This document shows positions 8,972 through 17,524 of a DNA stretch of 33,312 nucleotides, piece after piece; the stretch's first letter is position 1; each line of letters starts with the position of its first letter. Under the pieces are notes generated by a model. That model made no database searches. It was given only the letters and a program-made list of their open reading frames with translations, and had not been told where the DNA came from. The DNA is taken from positions 1,493 to 34,804 of the forward strand of contig NZ_JANZKV010000255.1 in the NCBI RefSeq assembly GCF_025060895.1, given 5' to 3'. Source of the stretch: Stieleria sedimenti. GTDB taxonomy: Bacteria; Planctomycetota; Planctomycetia; Pirellulales; Pirellulaceae. A program made the translations under genes and the position numbers.

Positions 8972-10075
8972 TTGGTCACCGTTTTTACTCTTGTTATGGG
9001 ATTGGTCGTCCTGACGATCGGGGCGGAACTGTTGGTGCGCGGCGCATCGAAATTGGCACTTGCGGTCGGGCTCTCACCGCTCGTCGTCGGTTTGACCGTG
9101 GTCGCGATCGGCACCAGTGCGCCGGAGTTGGTCGTCAGTCTGCAATCCACGTTGCGTGGACAGCCTGATGTGGCGATGGGAAACGTTTTAGGTAGCAACA
9201 TCTTCAACGTCCTGTTCATCCTGGGCGTGTCGGCGCTGATCATCCCGCTGCGAGTCTCTCAACAACTGATCCGATTTGACGTACCGTTGATGGTCGGTCT
9301 GTCCGTGTTGGTGTTGGTCTTTTCCCTGGATGGGCGAATCGGCCGAGTCGATGGAGCGTTGCTCGTCGCGGGGCTGATCGGCTACGAGGCATGGGCCGTG
9401 ATCAAGAGCCGAAAGGAACAGGCCGGAATCACGGCTCAATACGAGGCGGAGTATGGAAAAAAGCCGGCCGGAGATTCCGCGGGGCGGCTGCTGCTGAGCG
9501 TGTTGGTGCTGATCGCCGGACTCGTGCTGTTGGTCCTGGGCGCGCGGTGGTTCGTGGACGCGGCGGTGCTGTTGGCCAGGCAATTCGGAGTTTCCGAACT
9601 GGTGATCGGCCTGACGATTGTGGCCGCGGGGACCTCCCTTCCCGAGGTGGCGACTTCGATTGTCGCGGCGATACGTGGGGAACGCGACATCGCGGTGGGG
9701 AATGTGGTCGGCAGCAATCTGTTCAACATCATGGGCGTGCTGGGGATTTCTTCACTCGTTTCCACACAGGGCGTTGCGGTTTCAAACACCGCGATTGAAC
9801 TGGATCTGCCCGTCATGGTGGCGGTCGCGGTTGCCTGCCTGCCGATTTTCTTTACCGGCCACCTGATCGCCCGCTGGGAAGGCGGTCTGTTTCTTGTGTA
9901 CTACGTCGCCTACACGGCGTACCTGGTCACGGCGGCGACCGTGCCCGCCGTCAATCGCACCTTGTCGATCGTCATGATCGGGTTCGTCATTCCGCTGACG
10001 GTCATCACGCTGGCGGTCGCGGTCGTCCGGTACCGGCGCGCGCCAGACGCCGTCGCGGAGGCCCACGACGGATGA
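8972..10075 (+). CDS. Calcium/sodium antiporter, CaCA superfamily (YrbG-like)
   Basis: The 367-aa inner-membrane cation exchanger has about ten TM helices and two inverted alpha-repeats. Repeat 1 carries GTSAPE (47-52) and GSNIFN (74-79); repeat 2 carries GTSLPE (220-225) and GSNLFN (248-253). These acidic and Asn/Ser motifs form the ion-binding centre in this superfamily, and all are intact. A hydrophilic loop at about 146-172 separates the halves, and there is an extra hydrophobic stretch near the C terminus (331-352). Sodium- or proton-driven Ca2+ export is the usual role; the ions cannot be read from sequence. The TTG start at 8972 follows AAGGAAG at 4-5 nt; the first ATG is at 8996. Confidence 0.92.
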   Translation: MVTVFTLVMGLVVLTIGAELLVRGASKLALAVGLSPLVVGLTVVAIGTSAPELVVSLQSTLRGQPDVAMGNVLGSNIFNVLFILGVSALIIPLRVSQQLIRFDVPLMVGLSVLVLVFSLDGRIGRVDGALLVAGLIGYEAWAVIKSRKEQAGITAQYEAEYGKKPAGDSAGRLLLSVLVLIAGLVLLVLGARWFVDAAVLLARQFGVSELVIGLTIVAAGTSLPEVATSIVAAIRGERDIAVGNVVGSNLFNIMGVLGISSLVSTQGVAVSNTAIELDLPVMVAVAVACLPIFFTGHLIARWEGGLFLVYYVAYTAYLVTAATVPAVNRTLSIVMIGFVIPLTVITLAVAVVRYRRAPDAVAEAHDG

Positions 10076-10194
10076 GTTTGCCGGTTCATTGTTGACGTTT
10101 TGTAGCACAATCGCCGCGTAGTTGTTTCTGCCATCGCTCGACGTGTAAACTAATTGCCCATGCCGCAATCCGACACGACCCGCGAGAGGCAATC

Positions 10195-10656
10195 ATGACA
10201 AGCGGCCGGTTACAGCGAGAGTTGAAAAAAAAGAAACCGTTTTCGTCACCCGAGCAGGAGGCGTTGTTGAATCTATTACGGACCAATGACCAGTTCCAGA
10301 ATCGCTTCGGTCGACTGTTCCGCCAGTTCGGATTGACGGCATCGCAGTACCACGTGCTGAGCATTCTCAGAGGAGAAGGCAAACCGATGCCGTGTTTGGA
10401 AGTTGCCGAGCGGATGATTCAAGTGGTCCCGGCGATCACGGGATTGATCGACCGGCTTGAAAAACAGGACATGGTTAGTCGACGACGCAGCACGGAAGAC
10501 CGCCGTGTCGTGTTTATCGAGATCACGAAGAAGGCGCGGGCGGTGCTCAAGAAAATGGACGGCCCGGTCAATGATCTGCACAAGCAATTGATGGGACACC
10601 TGACCCGCTCGGAACTCAAAGAACTGAGCCGATTGCTGGAAAAGGCTCGGGGGTGA
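10195..10656 (+). CDS. MarR-family transcriptional regulator
   Basis: The 153-aa winged-helix repressor-type protein contains the MarR core at about 35-120. Features are FGLTASQYHVLSILRG, a recognition-helix region VVPAITGLIDRLEKQDMV (77-94) and the wing STEDRRVVFIEIT with the conserved D-R-R. Helices at both ends would form the dimer interface. The N terminus is unusually basic (RLQRELKKKKP). ATG at 10195 follows GAGAGG at a good spacing. No obvious operator is visible upstream, and the ligand and targets are unknown. It converges with the HDOD gene, with only 21 nt between the stops. Confidence 0.92.
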   Translation: MTSGRLQRELKKKKPFSSPEQEALLNLLRTNDQFQNRFGRLFRQFGLTASQYHVLSILRGEGKPMPCLEVAERMIQVVPAITGLIDRLEKQDMVSRRRSTEDRRVVFIEITKKARAVLKKMDGPVNDLHKQLMGHLTRSELKELSRLLEKARG

Positions 10657-10677
10657 ATCGGTGGCCGCCGGTTGCGC

Positions 10678-11664
10678 TCATTCCTCGCCGAACACGGATC
10701 CGTACGAATCGAAGTCCAATGCGGTGGTCAGCGATGATTCCATGTACCTCCGGCGTGCCTGTTCCAATAATTCCTCTGGATCGACTGGCATGTCCGCGTC
10801 GACACCATAAACCTCCAGTTCCAGCTGAACTTCGTCGCGACACGCCAAGGCCAATTCAATGAATTCGTCGATCGTAAGATCGAATCGGTCTTTCAGCCAA
10901 CCGCGGCAGGTCGCGATCGATTCGTCCCCCGAGTACCAAAGTGCGTCGGAGACGAGCGTGCCGCCGTGGACGATCATCGTGAGAGGATCTTCGAGTTCCG
11001 CTTTGCGATGGTTTCGAACGGCATCGCAAATCACGTCGGGAAACTGCCATTTGGACAACACGCGTGCCCCGATGTCGACATGATCGATGCCATATTTCTG
11101 TCTTTCTAAATGAAACAGACGTTCTCTCGAGGTGCTCCGGTACAGCGACAGGTACTTTTCTCCTTCGACCTGTGCAAACACCAGCGTGCCCAGATGACTG
11201 AGCAGCCCCGTCGTGTAGGCATCGTTGTGATCCACGCCGCCCAAGTGGACGGCAAGTCGACGGGCGGCCGCCGCGGTCGTCAATGCCTGCCGCCAAAAGT
11301 CGTTGTAGAGCTCACGCGCTGCACCGGTGGAAAACGCGTTGGCAATGCTGAAGGTCATCGCGATCAAACGAATGCTTCGTTCGCCCAACAGCGATACGGC
11401 TTGGTGCAGATTGGTCACCGATGTTTTCAACCCGTAGCGAGAGGAGTTGACGACATGTAGCACGCGGCTGGACATCGCCGGATCGGCCCGGATGCAATCG
11501 ACGATCTCGTGCAGACCGAAGTCGTCGTTTTTGGTCAATTGCAACAGCGATTGCGCCACTTCAGGGGGCGAATGAAGCAGGTCAGGGCGGTCGATCAATG
11601 CTTCAATTCGCTCAATCGTGCTCGAACCGGTCATGGTTTGGCGAGTCATGGCAACGTTTTCCAA
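10678..11664 (-). CDS. HDOD-domain protein
   Basis: The 328-aa soluble protein has an HDOD domain at about 25-220. Typical features are SPPEVAQSLLQLT, DPAMSSRVLHVVNSSRYG (61-78), the LG turn at 93-94, and a degenerate HD-type helix GLLSHLGTL (153-161) in place of a full metal site. HDOD proteins are non-enzymatic relatives of HD-GYP phosphodiesterases that act in signalling and stress responses. The C-terminal 80 residues are acidic and have no known domain. A TTG start at 11664 has GGAG at 6 nt; an ATG at 11649 would drop five residues. It lies divergent from the 114-aa orphan. Confidence 0.88.
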   Translation of the reverse strand: MENVAMTRQTMTGSSTIERIEALIDRPDLLHSPPEVAQSLLQLTKNDDFGLHEIVDCIRADPAMSSRVLHVVNSSRYGLKTSVTNLHQAVSLLGERSIRLIAMTFSIANAFSTGAARELYNDFWRQALTTAAAARRLAVHLGGVDHNDAYTTGLLSHLGTLVFAQVEGEKYLSLYRSTSRERLFHLERQKYGIDHVDIGARVLSKWQFPDVICDAVRNHRKAELEDPLTMIVHGGTLVSDALWYSGDESIATCRGWLKDRFDLTIDEFIELALACRDEVQLELEVYGVDADMPVDPEELLEQARRRYMESSLTTALDFDSYGSVFGEE

Positions 11665-11793
11665 AATCTTCTCCGGGTACTGTCATCGATGCTCACATCA
11701 ACCCGTATCTGTCGGGGCGCGTAAGAAAACGTAGTTCAGGACTGTCCGCCATGTTCGAACGAAATATGGTAATGCCGTGGAACGCAGGACCAC

Positions 11794-12138
11794 TTGGGGA
11801 AAACCCTCGTGGTTGCCCCCAATGAATTTCGATCGATTGACACCCTTTATCTGTTGCCCGACGACGAACGCGAGGAGGTCGTCACTCGGTTAGGGGCGAC
11901 AGAGTCACCGGCCCAACAGAGGACACTGGCGGAACGTTTTCAACTCACGCAGCGGGATTGTGATTTGGGGAACTATCGTCAAATGGTGATTGTCGCGGAC
12001 CATGACGACCCCACGGTGAAAGCATTTATCGACGACGCTTTATTGGACTATTCACGGCAGCAAAAAGTCACCAGCTTTATGCAACTGCATGTCACCCCAG
12101 ACGAAATTCAGACCATGATCCAAAGTCTCGACGACTGA
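11794..12138 (+). CDS. Hypothetical acidic protein, 114 aa
   Basis: No family is recognised. The product is acidic, soluble and has no signal peptide. DTLYLLPDDEREEVVTRLG and TPDEIQTMIQSLDD look helical, and YRQMVIVADHDDPTVKAFIDDALLDY could be a strand-helix unit. The TTG start at 11794 has AGGA 4-5 nt upstream; a GTG at 11809 is an alternative. Support is the open frame, the start signal and the lack of a competing gene. Confidence 0.6.
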   Translation: MGKTLVVAPNEFRSIDTLYLLPDDEREEVVTRLGATESPAQQRTLAERFQLTQRDCDLGNYRQMVIVADHDDPTVKAFIDDALLDYSRQQKVTSFMQLHVTPDEIQTMIQSLDD

Positions 12139-12266
12139 CCCGTCCGATCGCTTTCCCATTTTTTGAGCACTCAATCTTTTGACCAATCAATCGTCAAGCA
12201 TCGATGATGCTCGCCATTGCTCGTTGACGTTTGCCCCAGGCATCAACAAGCAGGCCCCAACATCAA

Positions 12267-12299
12267 CCGCCGCCCAGTCCCCATGGAGACGGGCGGCGG
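12267..12299 (-). terminator. GC-rich hairpin after the lipoprotein gene
   Basis: A perfect 9-bp stem (CCGCCGCCC at 12267-12275 with GGGCGGCGG at 12291-12299) and a 15-nt loop begin 28 nt past the lipoprotein stop on the minus strand. There is no clear T-run, so it may stabilise the 3' end rather than terminate alone. Confidence 0.5.
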
Positions 12300-12327
12300 T
12301 GGAATGGAGTGAGTTTGGTCAATTGAA

Positions 12328-12759
12328 TCAGCTTTGGGATTCAACCAATTCAAAGTCGACGTTGTTTTCGCCGGCGACGACCTCGATGGTCGACGGTTCC
12401 AACGTGACTTCGCCGGTCGGTCTGCCTTTCCCCTTGGGGCGAACCAGTCCCGGATCGCCTGGTTTGGCCTTGGCGATTTCGAAACGGATGCGGTGTTTTC
12501 CTGGAATCGCGCCCGGCACGTTGGGTAGGTAGTACGCGGTGTATCGTCCCTGTTCATCGGTCAGGGCCAGCGAAGGTCGGCCTCCACCGCTGGGAACAAA
12601 CTCGATACTGCCGTTCTTGATGGGTTCTCCGTCCATCGTCAAGACACCGGTGACTTGACCGAGCTTGGGCGAGGAGTCGCATCCGGTCTGCAAGACAGCC
12701 AGGACCAGGATGGCGGCCGCCCAGCGGAGCGGCCGACGAAATGTCGAATGATGTGTCAT
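12328..12759 (-). CDS. Small lipoprotein, carboxypeptidase-regulatory-like fold
   Basis: The 143-aa exported lipoprotein has a hydrophobic signal (12-22) and a lipobox LQTGC with lipidated C27. The mature part is a transthyretin-like beta sandwich: GQVTGVLTMDGEPIKNGSIEFVPSGGG, then TDEQGRYTAYY, then GKHRIRFEI. In planctomycetes such lipoproteins very often sit directly after a DUF1559 pseudopilin, as here (54 nt downstream), so the pair is probably one operon. The function is unknown; a surface or scaffold role is likely. ATG at 12759 is chosen because it gives a normal signal peptide; the frame stays open to 12801. Confidence 0.85.
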   Translation of the reverse strand: MTHHSTFRRPLRWAAAILVLAVLQTGCDSSPKLGQVTGVLTMDGEPIKNGSIEFVPSGGGRPSLALTDEQGRYTAYYLPNVPGAIPGKHRIRFEIAKAKPGDPGLVRPKGKGRPTGEVTLEPSTIEVVAGENNVDFELVESQS

Positions 12760-12813
12760 CGTCGTTCTCTGTGTGGTAATGATTAAGGTCCGTTCAGCCA
12801 TTGTTTACGTTGA

Positions 12814-13884
12814 CTACTGCACCCATTCCTGGTCGAACACATAGCGGTCGGAGCGACCACACAGTGCGGTGAAGATGTTGTCAAAGTCGATGCTGTCGGT
12901 GATGAAGCGAACCGAGCCGTCGCCCATCGTGAACTGCACTCCACCGACGTGTTGCGAACGGAATCCGTTGTGCAACGTGTGTTCCATATTCTGAGTCCAG
13001 TTCCCCGAAAACAGGCTGTTGTTCGGGTATCGCGGAACGGTGACATTGGCGGTCTTGCCGTGAAAGGCACCCCAGGCATAGTGCATCGGACGGGCCGCCC
13101 AGAAGCCTCCCGGACCACGCCCGGGACGCGAATCTTCTTGCGTGCCGTCAAAGTGCTGGAGCCATGCACCGTGCTCCCCGATGGCAATGGTGTTGCTCAG
13201 TCCGTCCAAAACGCTCGAGAATCGGCGCTCTCGGAAACGGTTGTTCAACATCGAGAGGAAGCCGTCGTCTTGCAACCATCCCCACGACCAGGTCGCGGTA
13301 TTGGCGTAGTAGCGATCCCAGGAGAAGACATTCGAACCTGGGGGGTTGTAGTAACCGACCGATGCGACGTAGTCGGGGATTTGGACGTCGTAGGTGTCCG
13401 GTGCATCCGGATCAAAGTCGCGGGTCGCTTGGCTGGTTTCCTGAATGCGGAATCGCTCCAGGGCGCTGGAGGGGCAGTTGTAGGTCGGAACGTTGGTTCG
13501 AGACATCAACTCCCAGTTTCGGTTGGGGATGACGGAGTCTTCGCTGAAGTCCGTGCCCTCGTAGATGATCGCGTCCGCCGCAGACGACTGTTCCAATTGC
13601 GGCAGAATCACCGTGAGCCAGGAAACGCCCGAATGGGGACGTCCCGTCGACGGCAGGTCGGTTCGCAGACCATGGTTGGCTGGCATCTGACGAAACGTGT
13701 CGTGGTAGTTGTGGATCGCCAACCCGATCTGCTTCATGTTATTAGAGCATTGCATCCGCCGTGCTGCTTCGCGAGCAGCTTGCACTGCGGGGAGCAACAG
13801 ACCGACCATGACGCCGATGATGGCGATCACGACCAACAACTCGACTAGTGTGAAAGCGGAACGTTTGTGAGTGAGATTTCTCAT
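12814..13884 (-). CDS. DUF1559 pseudopilin-like protein
   Basis: The 356-aa protein has a type IV prepilin-like N terminus: RSAFTLVELLVVIAIIGVMV, with predicted cleavage before F11 and the conserved E15. It then has the planctomycete DUF1559 signature LLPAVQAAREAARRMQCSNN, LKQIGLAIHNYHD-like helix and MPANHG. The C terminus carries HVGGVQFTMGDGSVRFI, the H-x9-DG motif of the family. DUF1559 proteins are heavily expanded in planctomycetes and are thought to be pilin-like or surface-crater proteins; the exact role is unproven. ATG at 13884 matches the family start; upstream in-frame sequence to 14373 has no such features. It is first gene of a pair with the lipoprotein. Confidence 0.92.
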   Translation of the reverse strand: MRNLTHKRSAFTLVELLVVIAIIGVMVGLLLPAVQAAREAARRMQCSNNMKQIGLAIHNYHDTFRQMPANHGLRTDLPSTGRPHSGVSWLTVILPQLEQSSAADAIIYEGTDFSEDSVIPNRNWELMSRTNVPTYNCPSSALERFRIQETSQATRDFDPDAPDTYDVQIPDYVASVGYYNPPGSNVFSWDRYYANTATWSWGWLQDDGFLSMLNNRFRERRFSSVLDGLSNTIAIGEHGAWLQHFDGTQEDSRPGRGPGGFWAARPMHYAWGAFHGKTANVTVPRYPNNSLFSGNWTQNMEHTLHNGFRSQHVGGVQFTMGDGSVRFITDSIDFDNIFTALCGRSDRYVFDQEWVQ

Positions 13885-14666
13885 CGCTTGAAAGTTTGCA
13901 TTGTGAAGGAGACAGGATTCGAGTGAGCCGGGCAGCAACGTGCTAATTGACTCTTCGATGGCATTCTCACGAGGCAAACGACATACCGGCGACGCGAATC
14001 CGACTCGACAGATCCTGGCATTCAGCTGCGGTGCGGGTGAATCGAACAGCAATGACCTGCAAGGTGAAATGTTCGCCCATATCAACTTCAGTCTTTTTCG
14101 AAAAGTTTCGAATGATTCATCCGCTCGGCCAGCATGTCGCATCTTCAAAAATAAGCATTGCCTTGATCGTGGGCACACACAATTAGCACCCGGCCCTCTA
14201 GTGGCGTGTGAGCAATGGGTACCGTAGCAGGAGCTTGGTGACGGCAGACGAGAAACGGATTGGTCATCAGGACTGATCGTCGCGATGGACTCACTCGGAT
14301 GTTCATCGAAAAGGGGTTGGGGGTGTTTTCGCAGCTGATGGCAGGACCGAAACTGGCGTTCGGCGATGCGCATTGCCGGACGGTGGTCCGCCGCACGCTC
14401 TTCCTGTGATTGGCGGACAACGCCGCCGTCCCGGGAAGGTAAACTGCGGGTTTGGGGCGCTACCGCTGAATCAACGTGCTCTTCCCAGGGGGCGCTTGCG
14501 AGTGGGGTAGGCTTTCAGGCTGGTCATGCCAGCATCGACAGGCTGGAAGCCTCTCCCACGAGGATTCCGTTGGGTGCCTTTCCGTCAGGGGCTCCATTTG
14601 GGGAGTTTTTTGACCGTATGGTGTGACAGGACCCCGGCGGCTGTGTTTGGCTGGTAGGAGAAATCG
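13885..14666. other. Non-coding gap of about 780 bases
   Basis: This region lies between the divergent DUF1559 and sigma-factor genes and should hold both promoters. Open frames here have no domain and no start signal, and I believe none is a gene. The only structure I see is the palindrome at 14502-14559. I could not identify a convincing sigma-70 or ECF promoter. Confidence 0.6.
14502..14559. repeat. Palindromic repeat, TAGGCTTTCAG family
   Basis: Imperfect 21-bp arms (14502-14522 and 14539-14559) begin GTGGGGTAGGCTTTCAGGCTG and end AGCCTCTCCCAC. A small inner stem CTGG/CCAG lies at about 14520-14532. The left arm matches 19 of 21 bases at 6425-6445. Confidence 0.6.
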
Positions 14667-15272
14667 ATGTTGCAAGGTCCGGATACACGAGCGTCGCTGA
14701 TCGGCAAGCTGAACCAACCGGCTTCGGAAGAGGTTTGGATGGAGTTTGTCAGTATCTACCGGCCGCTTGTGGTTCGGGTGGCGTTGGCGAAGGGCCTACA
14801 GCACGCCGACGCGGAAGATTTGGCCCAAGACGTTTTTTCCGCGGTGCGACGGTCCTTAGCGACGTTCAAAACACGTGGCCGGGGTTCGTTTCGAGCTTGG
14901 TTGTTTCGCATCACCCGCAATCTGGTCGTCAACCACCTGACACGCTCCAAGGGGCCGGTGGGGTCGGGGGACAGCCAGATGAACCAGTTATTGATGCAAC
15001 AGCCGGATCGGCAGAACGAGACGGCCACTTTGTTCGATTATGAGCTGCGTCGTCGGCAACTTCATGTTGCGGCAGATCGGGTGCGTTCAAAATTTGAACC
15101 CGCCACGTGGCGGGCGTTTTGGATGACCGCCGTCGAAGGCAAATCGATTTCCACTGTCGCGGCTTCGCTCGGTAAGGCAGAGGGCGCCGTGCGGATGGCA
15201 AAGTGCCGCGTGTTTGCACGTTTGCAACAAGAAGCTCAAGACCTTTCCAGCCTGTGGGAGACCGAAGGATGA
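14667..15272 (+). CDS. RNA polymerase ECF sigma factor
   Basis: The 201-aa sigma-70 family factor has regions 2 and 4 only. Region 2 spans about 20-95 with HADAEDLAQDVFSAVRRS (47-64) and GSFRAWLFRITRNLVVNHL (73-91), which covers -10 recognition. Region 4 spans about 128-187, including SISTVAASLGKAEGAVRMAKCRV, the -35 helix-turn-helix. ATG at 14667 has AGGAG at 8 nt. The stop codon overlaps the kinase start (ATGA), so translation is probably coupled and the kinase is likely to control this factor. ECF groups linked to Ser/Thr kinases are known in planctomycetes. Confidence 0.93.
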   Translation: MLQGPDTRASLIGKLNQPASEEVWMEFVSIYRPLVVRVALAKGLQHADAEDLAQDVFSAVRRSLATFKTRGRGSFRAWLFRITRNLVVNHLTRSKGPVGSGDSQMNQLLMQQPDRQNETATLFDYELRRRQLHVAADRVRSKFEPATWRAFWMTAVEGKSISTVAASLGKAEGAVRMAKCRVFARLQQEAQDLSSLWETEG

Positions 15273-17506
15273 TTGCACGCATTGGCAACGAACAGAATCA
15301 ACGGGATCGATTGCACTACGACCGTGAAACGCTCAACGACTTTCTGCACGATCGTCTCGCGGCACGCACCGAAGAAGTCACCCGGCACATCGAGTCGTGC
15401 GAGGATTGTCAGTGCCTGGTCGAGGACATGGCGGAAGAGAGCCTGAGCTGGCGAGACCTCGCTGAGTTGCTTGCCGAGCCGGAGGGGACTTTCGTCCATG
15501 GCTGTGAAGTTTCGCCGAAAAGCTCCGCAACCAAAGATGCGGCCGCGGACGAGCGCAGTCGGCAAGCCGGCGCTGCGTCGTTTCTCGAACCGTCCGGCGA
15601 TCCCGAGTCGATCGGACGCTTTGCCCGCTACGAGGTCAAACAAATTCTTGGCCGTGGCGGCATGGGGATCGTGATGCGGGCGTTTGATCCTTCGCTGGGG
15701 CGTCATTGTGCCGTGAAAGTTTTGGCACCCGAGTTGGCCAGTTCCGCCGCCGCGCGGCAACGGTTTTCTCGCGAAGCCAAGAGTGCGGCAGCGGTCGTCC
15801 ATCCACACGTCGTTCCGATTCAAACGGTCGATGAACACGACGGGCTTCCGTATTTGGTCATGCCCGTCGTGGAAGGCCCGAGTCTGCAACAGCGGGTGGA
15901 ACAGGATGGCCCGCTGTCACCGATCGAAACCGTCCGGATCGCGGCGCAAATTGCCGAAGGTCTTTTCGCTGCCCACCAGCAGGGGTTGGTCCATCGTGAC
16001 ATCAAGCCGGCAAACATCCTGTTGGAAAACAGTGTCGAACGAGTGCAGATCACAGACTTCGGTTTGGCCCGAGCGGTGGACGACGCCAGCATGACACGCA
16101 GCGGCGTGATCGCGGGGACGCCGCAATACATGTCGCCCGAACAAGCTCACGGGGATGCGATCGACCACCGCAGCGATCTGTTCTCACTCGGCAGCGTCAT
16201 GTACTTCATGCTCACCGGACGCAGCCCGTTTCGTGCGGAAACAACGATGGGGGTGCTCAATCGGATCGGCAATGATGATCCGAGATCGCTGCGTGAAATC
16301 AACGCCGATGTTCCCGAGTGGCTTGACGCAATCGTGATGCGTCTGTTAAGCAAGAACCCTGACCAGCGCTATCAAAGATCATCGGAAGTGGCACAGCTCT
16401 TGAACGGCTGGCAAGCCCATTTGCTCGATCCGACACGGGCCGACGAGCCAGAGCCCCAACGCCCCACAAGCCGACGGGCGAATGTCACAGGTAGTGGTCG
16501 CAAGATCGACAACAAGTTGCCTTGGATTCTTGCCGCGGGAGTGTTCGGTTTCTTTGTTTGGGCGGCAACCATCATCATTTTGCAGACCGACCACGGGACT
16601 CTGCGGATAGAAAGTCAGGCGGACGAGAATCTGCCGATTGTGATCCGGAAAGGTGATGAAGTCGTCGACCAGGTATCGGTGACCCGAGAGGGCGCATCGA
16701 TCCAAGTGAAATCAGGCATCTACATTGTTGAAATTGCCGGCAACGTGGATGGTTTCGAGGTCCAAAACAACGCGGTTGTGATCAAACGCGGTGCGACGCA
16801 CGTGGCCAAGATTGTCGAAACGAAGCCCGCCGGCAACGCACAGGCTGATGTGATCATGCAAACGCCCGATCGCTCACAGCCTCCCAAGCTGTCACCGTTC
16901 ACACGGATGGAGTTTCAAGGTGCACAGGTCCTCGTCACGTATCGCTCCGAGCAATACGAACTGCTCGAGATCGACCGATTCGCGATCCAAGATCTTGTCA
17001 AACAGACGCAGGAACATTTTGGTCGGAGTTGGAAAAAACGCTTGAGTGAGGACCTGGTCGAGGTGCTTTGGAAACTGGGGCATTTTCCCGGAGAGTCTGT
17101 TCATCTCAAACTGAAGCGACTTGATTCCGGGAAAGTGGTCTCTGGCGAAGCGAAGATGACCGAAGCAAATCGCCATGTACTCTATCGTGATAACGCGCAC
17201 AACCAAACGGAGGGGCGCAGCGTTGAAGACTCTTTCCACACGGTTCTGGCGGGCAATACATCCGTCAAAGCGGACGCCGTACCGCTCGACGAGTTCCTGG
17301 AGAAGCTTTCCGAGCAGCATCGGATTCCAATCATTTTGGACCGAAACAATCTGAAGCAAGCGGGCATCACCTCCAATGTGAATGTCAGCATCGAAATGAA
17401 GAACGTCAGTCTTCGGATGGTGCTGAACATCGCCCTGGCGAAAGTCGGCTGCAAATACGAAGTGAAGAACGAGATCATCCGCGTCTTCGCGGCACCGAAA
17501 CCATAA
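15269..17506 (+). CDS. Zinc-finger Ser/Thr protein kinase with extracytoplasmic STN-like domain
   Basis: The 745-aa transmembrane kinase has this order. A zf-HC2-like motif H40-x3-C44-x2-C47, as in anti-sigma factors, lies at the N terminus. A complete Hanks-type kinase domain follows at 121-385: GRGGMG (128-133), K150, HRD (242-244), N249, DFG (263-265) and SPE (289-291). A TM helix spans about 417-438. A beta-rich PEGA-like stretch (443-515) and a long middle part follow. Residues 660-742 resemble the STN/secretin N-domain: VPLDEFLEKLSEQHRIPIIL, NVSIEMKNVSLRMVLNIAL and CKYEVKNEIIRVF. All catalytic residues are present. The ATGA overlap with the sigma gene argues for a signalling pair: outer domain senses, kinase and HC2 part act on the sigma factor. 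That mechanism is inference. Confidence 0.92.
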   Translation: MIARIGNEQNQRDRLHYDRETLNDFLHDRLAARTEEVTRHIESCEDCQCLVEDMAEESLSWRDLAELLAEPEGTFVHGCEVSPKSSATKDAAADERSRQAGAASFLEPSGDPESIGRFARYEVKQILGRGGMGIVMRAFDPSLGRHCAVKVLAPELASSAAARQRFSREAKSAAAVVHPHVVPIQTVDEHDGLPYLVMPVVEGPSLQQRVEQDGPLSPIETVRIAAQIAEGLFAAHQQGLVHRDIKPANILLENSVERVQITDFGLARAVDDASMTRSGVIAGTPQYMSPEQAHGDAIDHRSDLFSLGSVMYFMLTGRSPFRAETTMGVLNRIGNDDPRSLREINADVPEWLDAIVMRLLSKNPDQRYQRSSEVAQLLNGWQAHLLDPTRADEPEPQRPTSRRANVTGSGRKIDNKLPWILAAGVFGFFVWAATIIILQTDHGTLRIESQADENLPIVIRKGDEVVDQVSVTREGASIQVKSGIYIVEIAGNVDGFEVQNNAVVIKRGATHVAKIVETKPAGNAQADVIMQTPDRSQPPKLSPFTRMEFQGAQVLVTYRSEQYELLEIDRFAIQDLVKQTQEHFGRSWKKRLSEDLVEVLWKLGHFPGESVHLKLKRLDSGKVVSGEAKMTEANRHVLYRDNAHNQTEGRSVEDSFHTVLAGNTSVKADAVPLDEFLEKLSEQHRIPIILDRNNLKQAGITSNVNVSIEMKNVSLRMVLNIALAKVGCKYEVKNEIIRVFAAPKP

Positions 17507-17524
17507 CGCCCGATGAAATCTCCG

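Noticed and set aside
13885-14373. Extended N terminus of the DUF1559 protein to 14373
   Set aside because: The prepilin-like start at 13884 matches the family exactly. The upstream in-frame sequence has no signal or domain and would bury the cleavage site 160 residues in.
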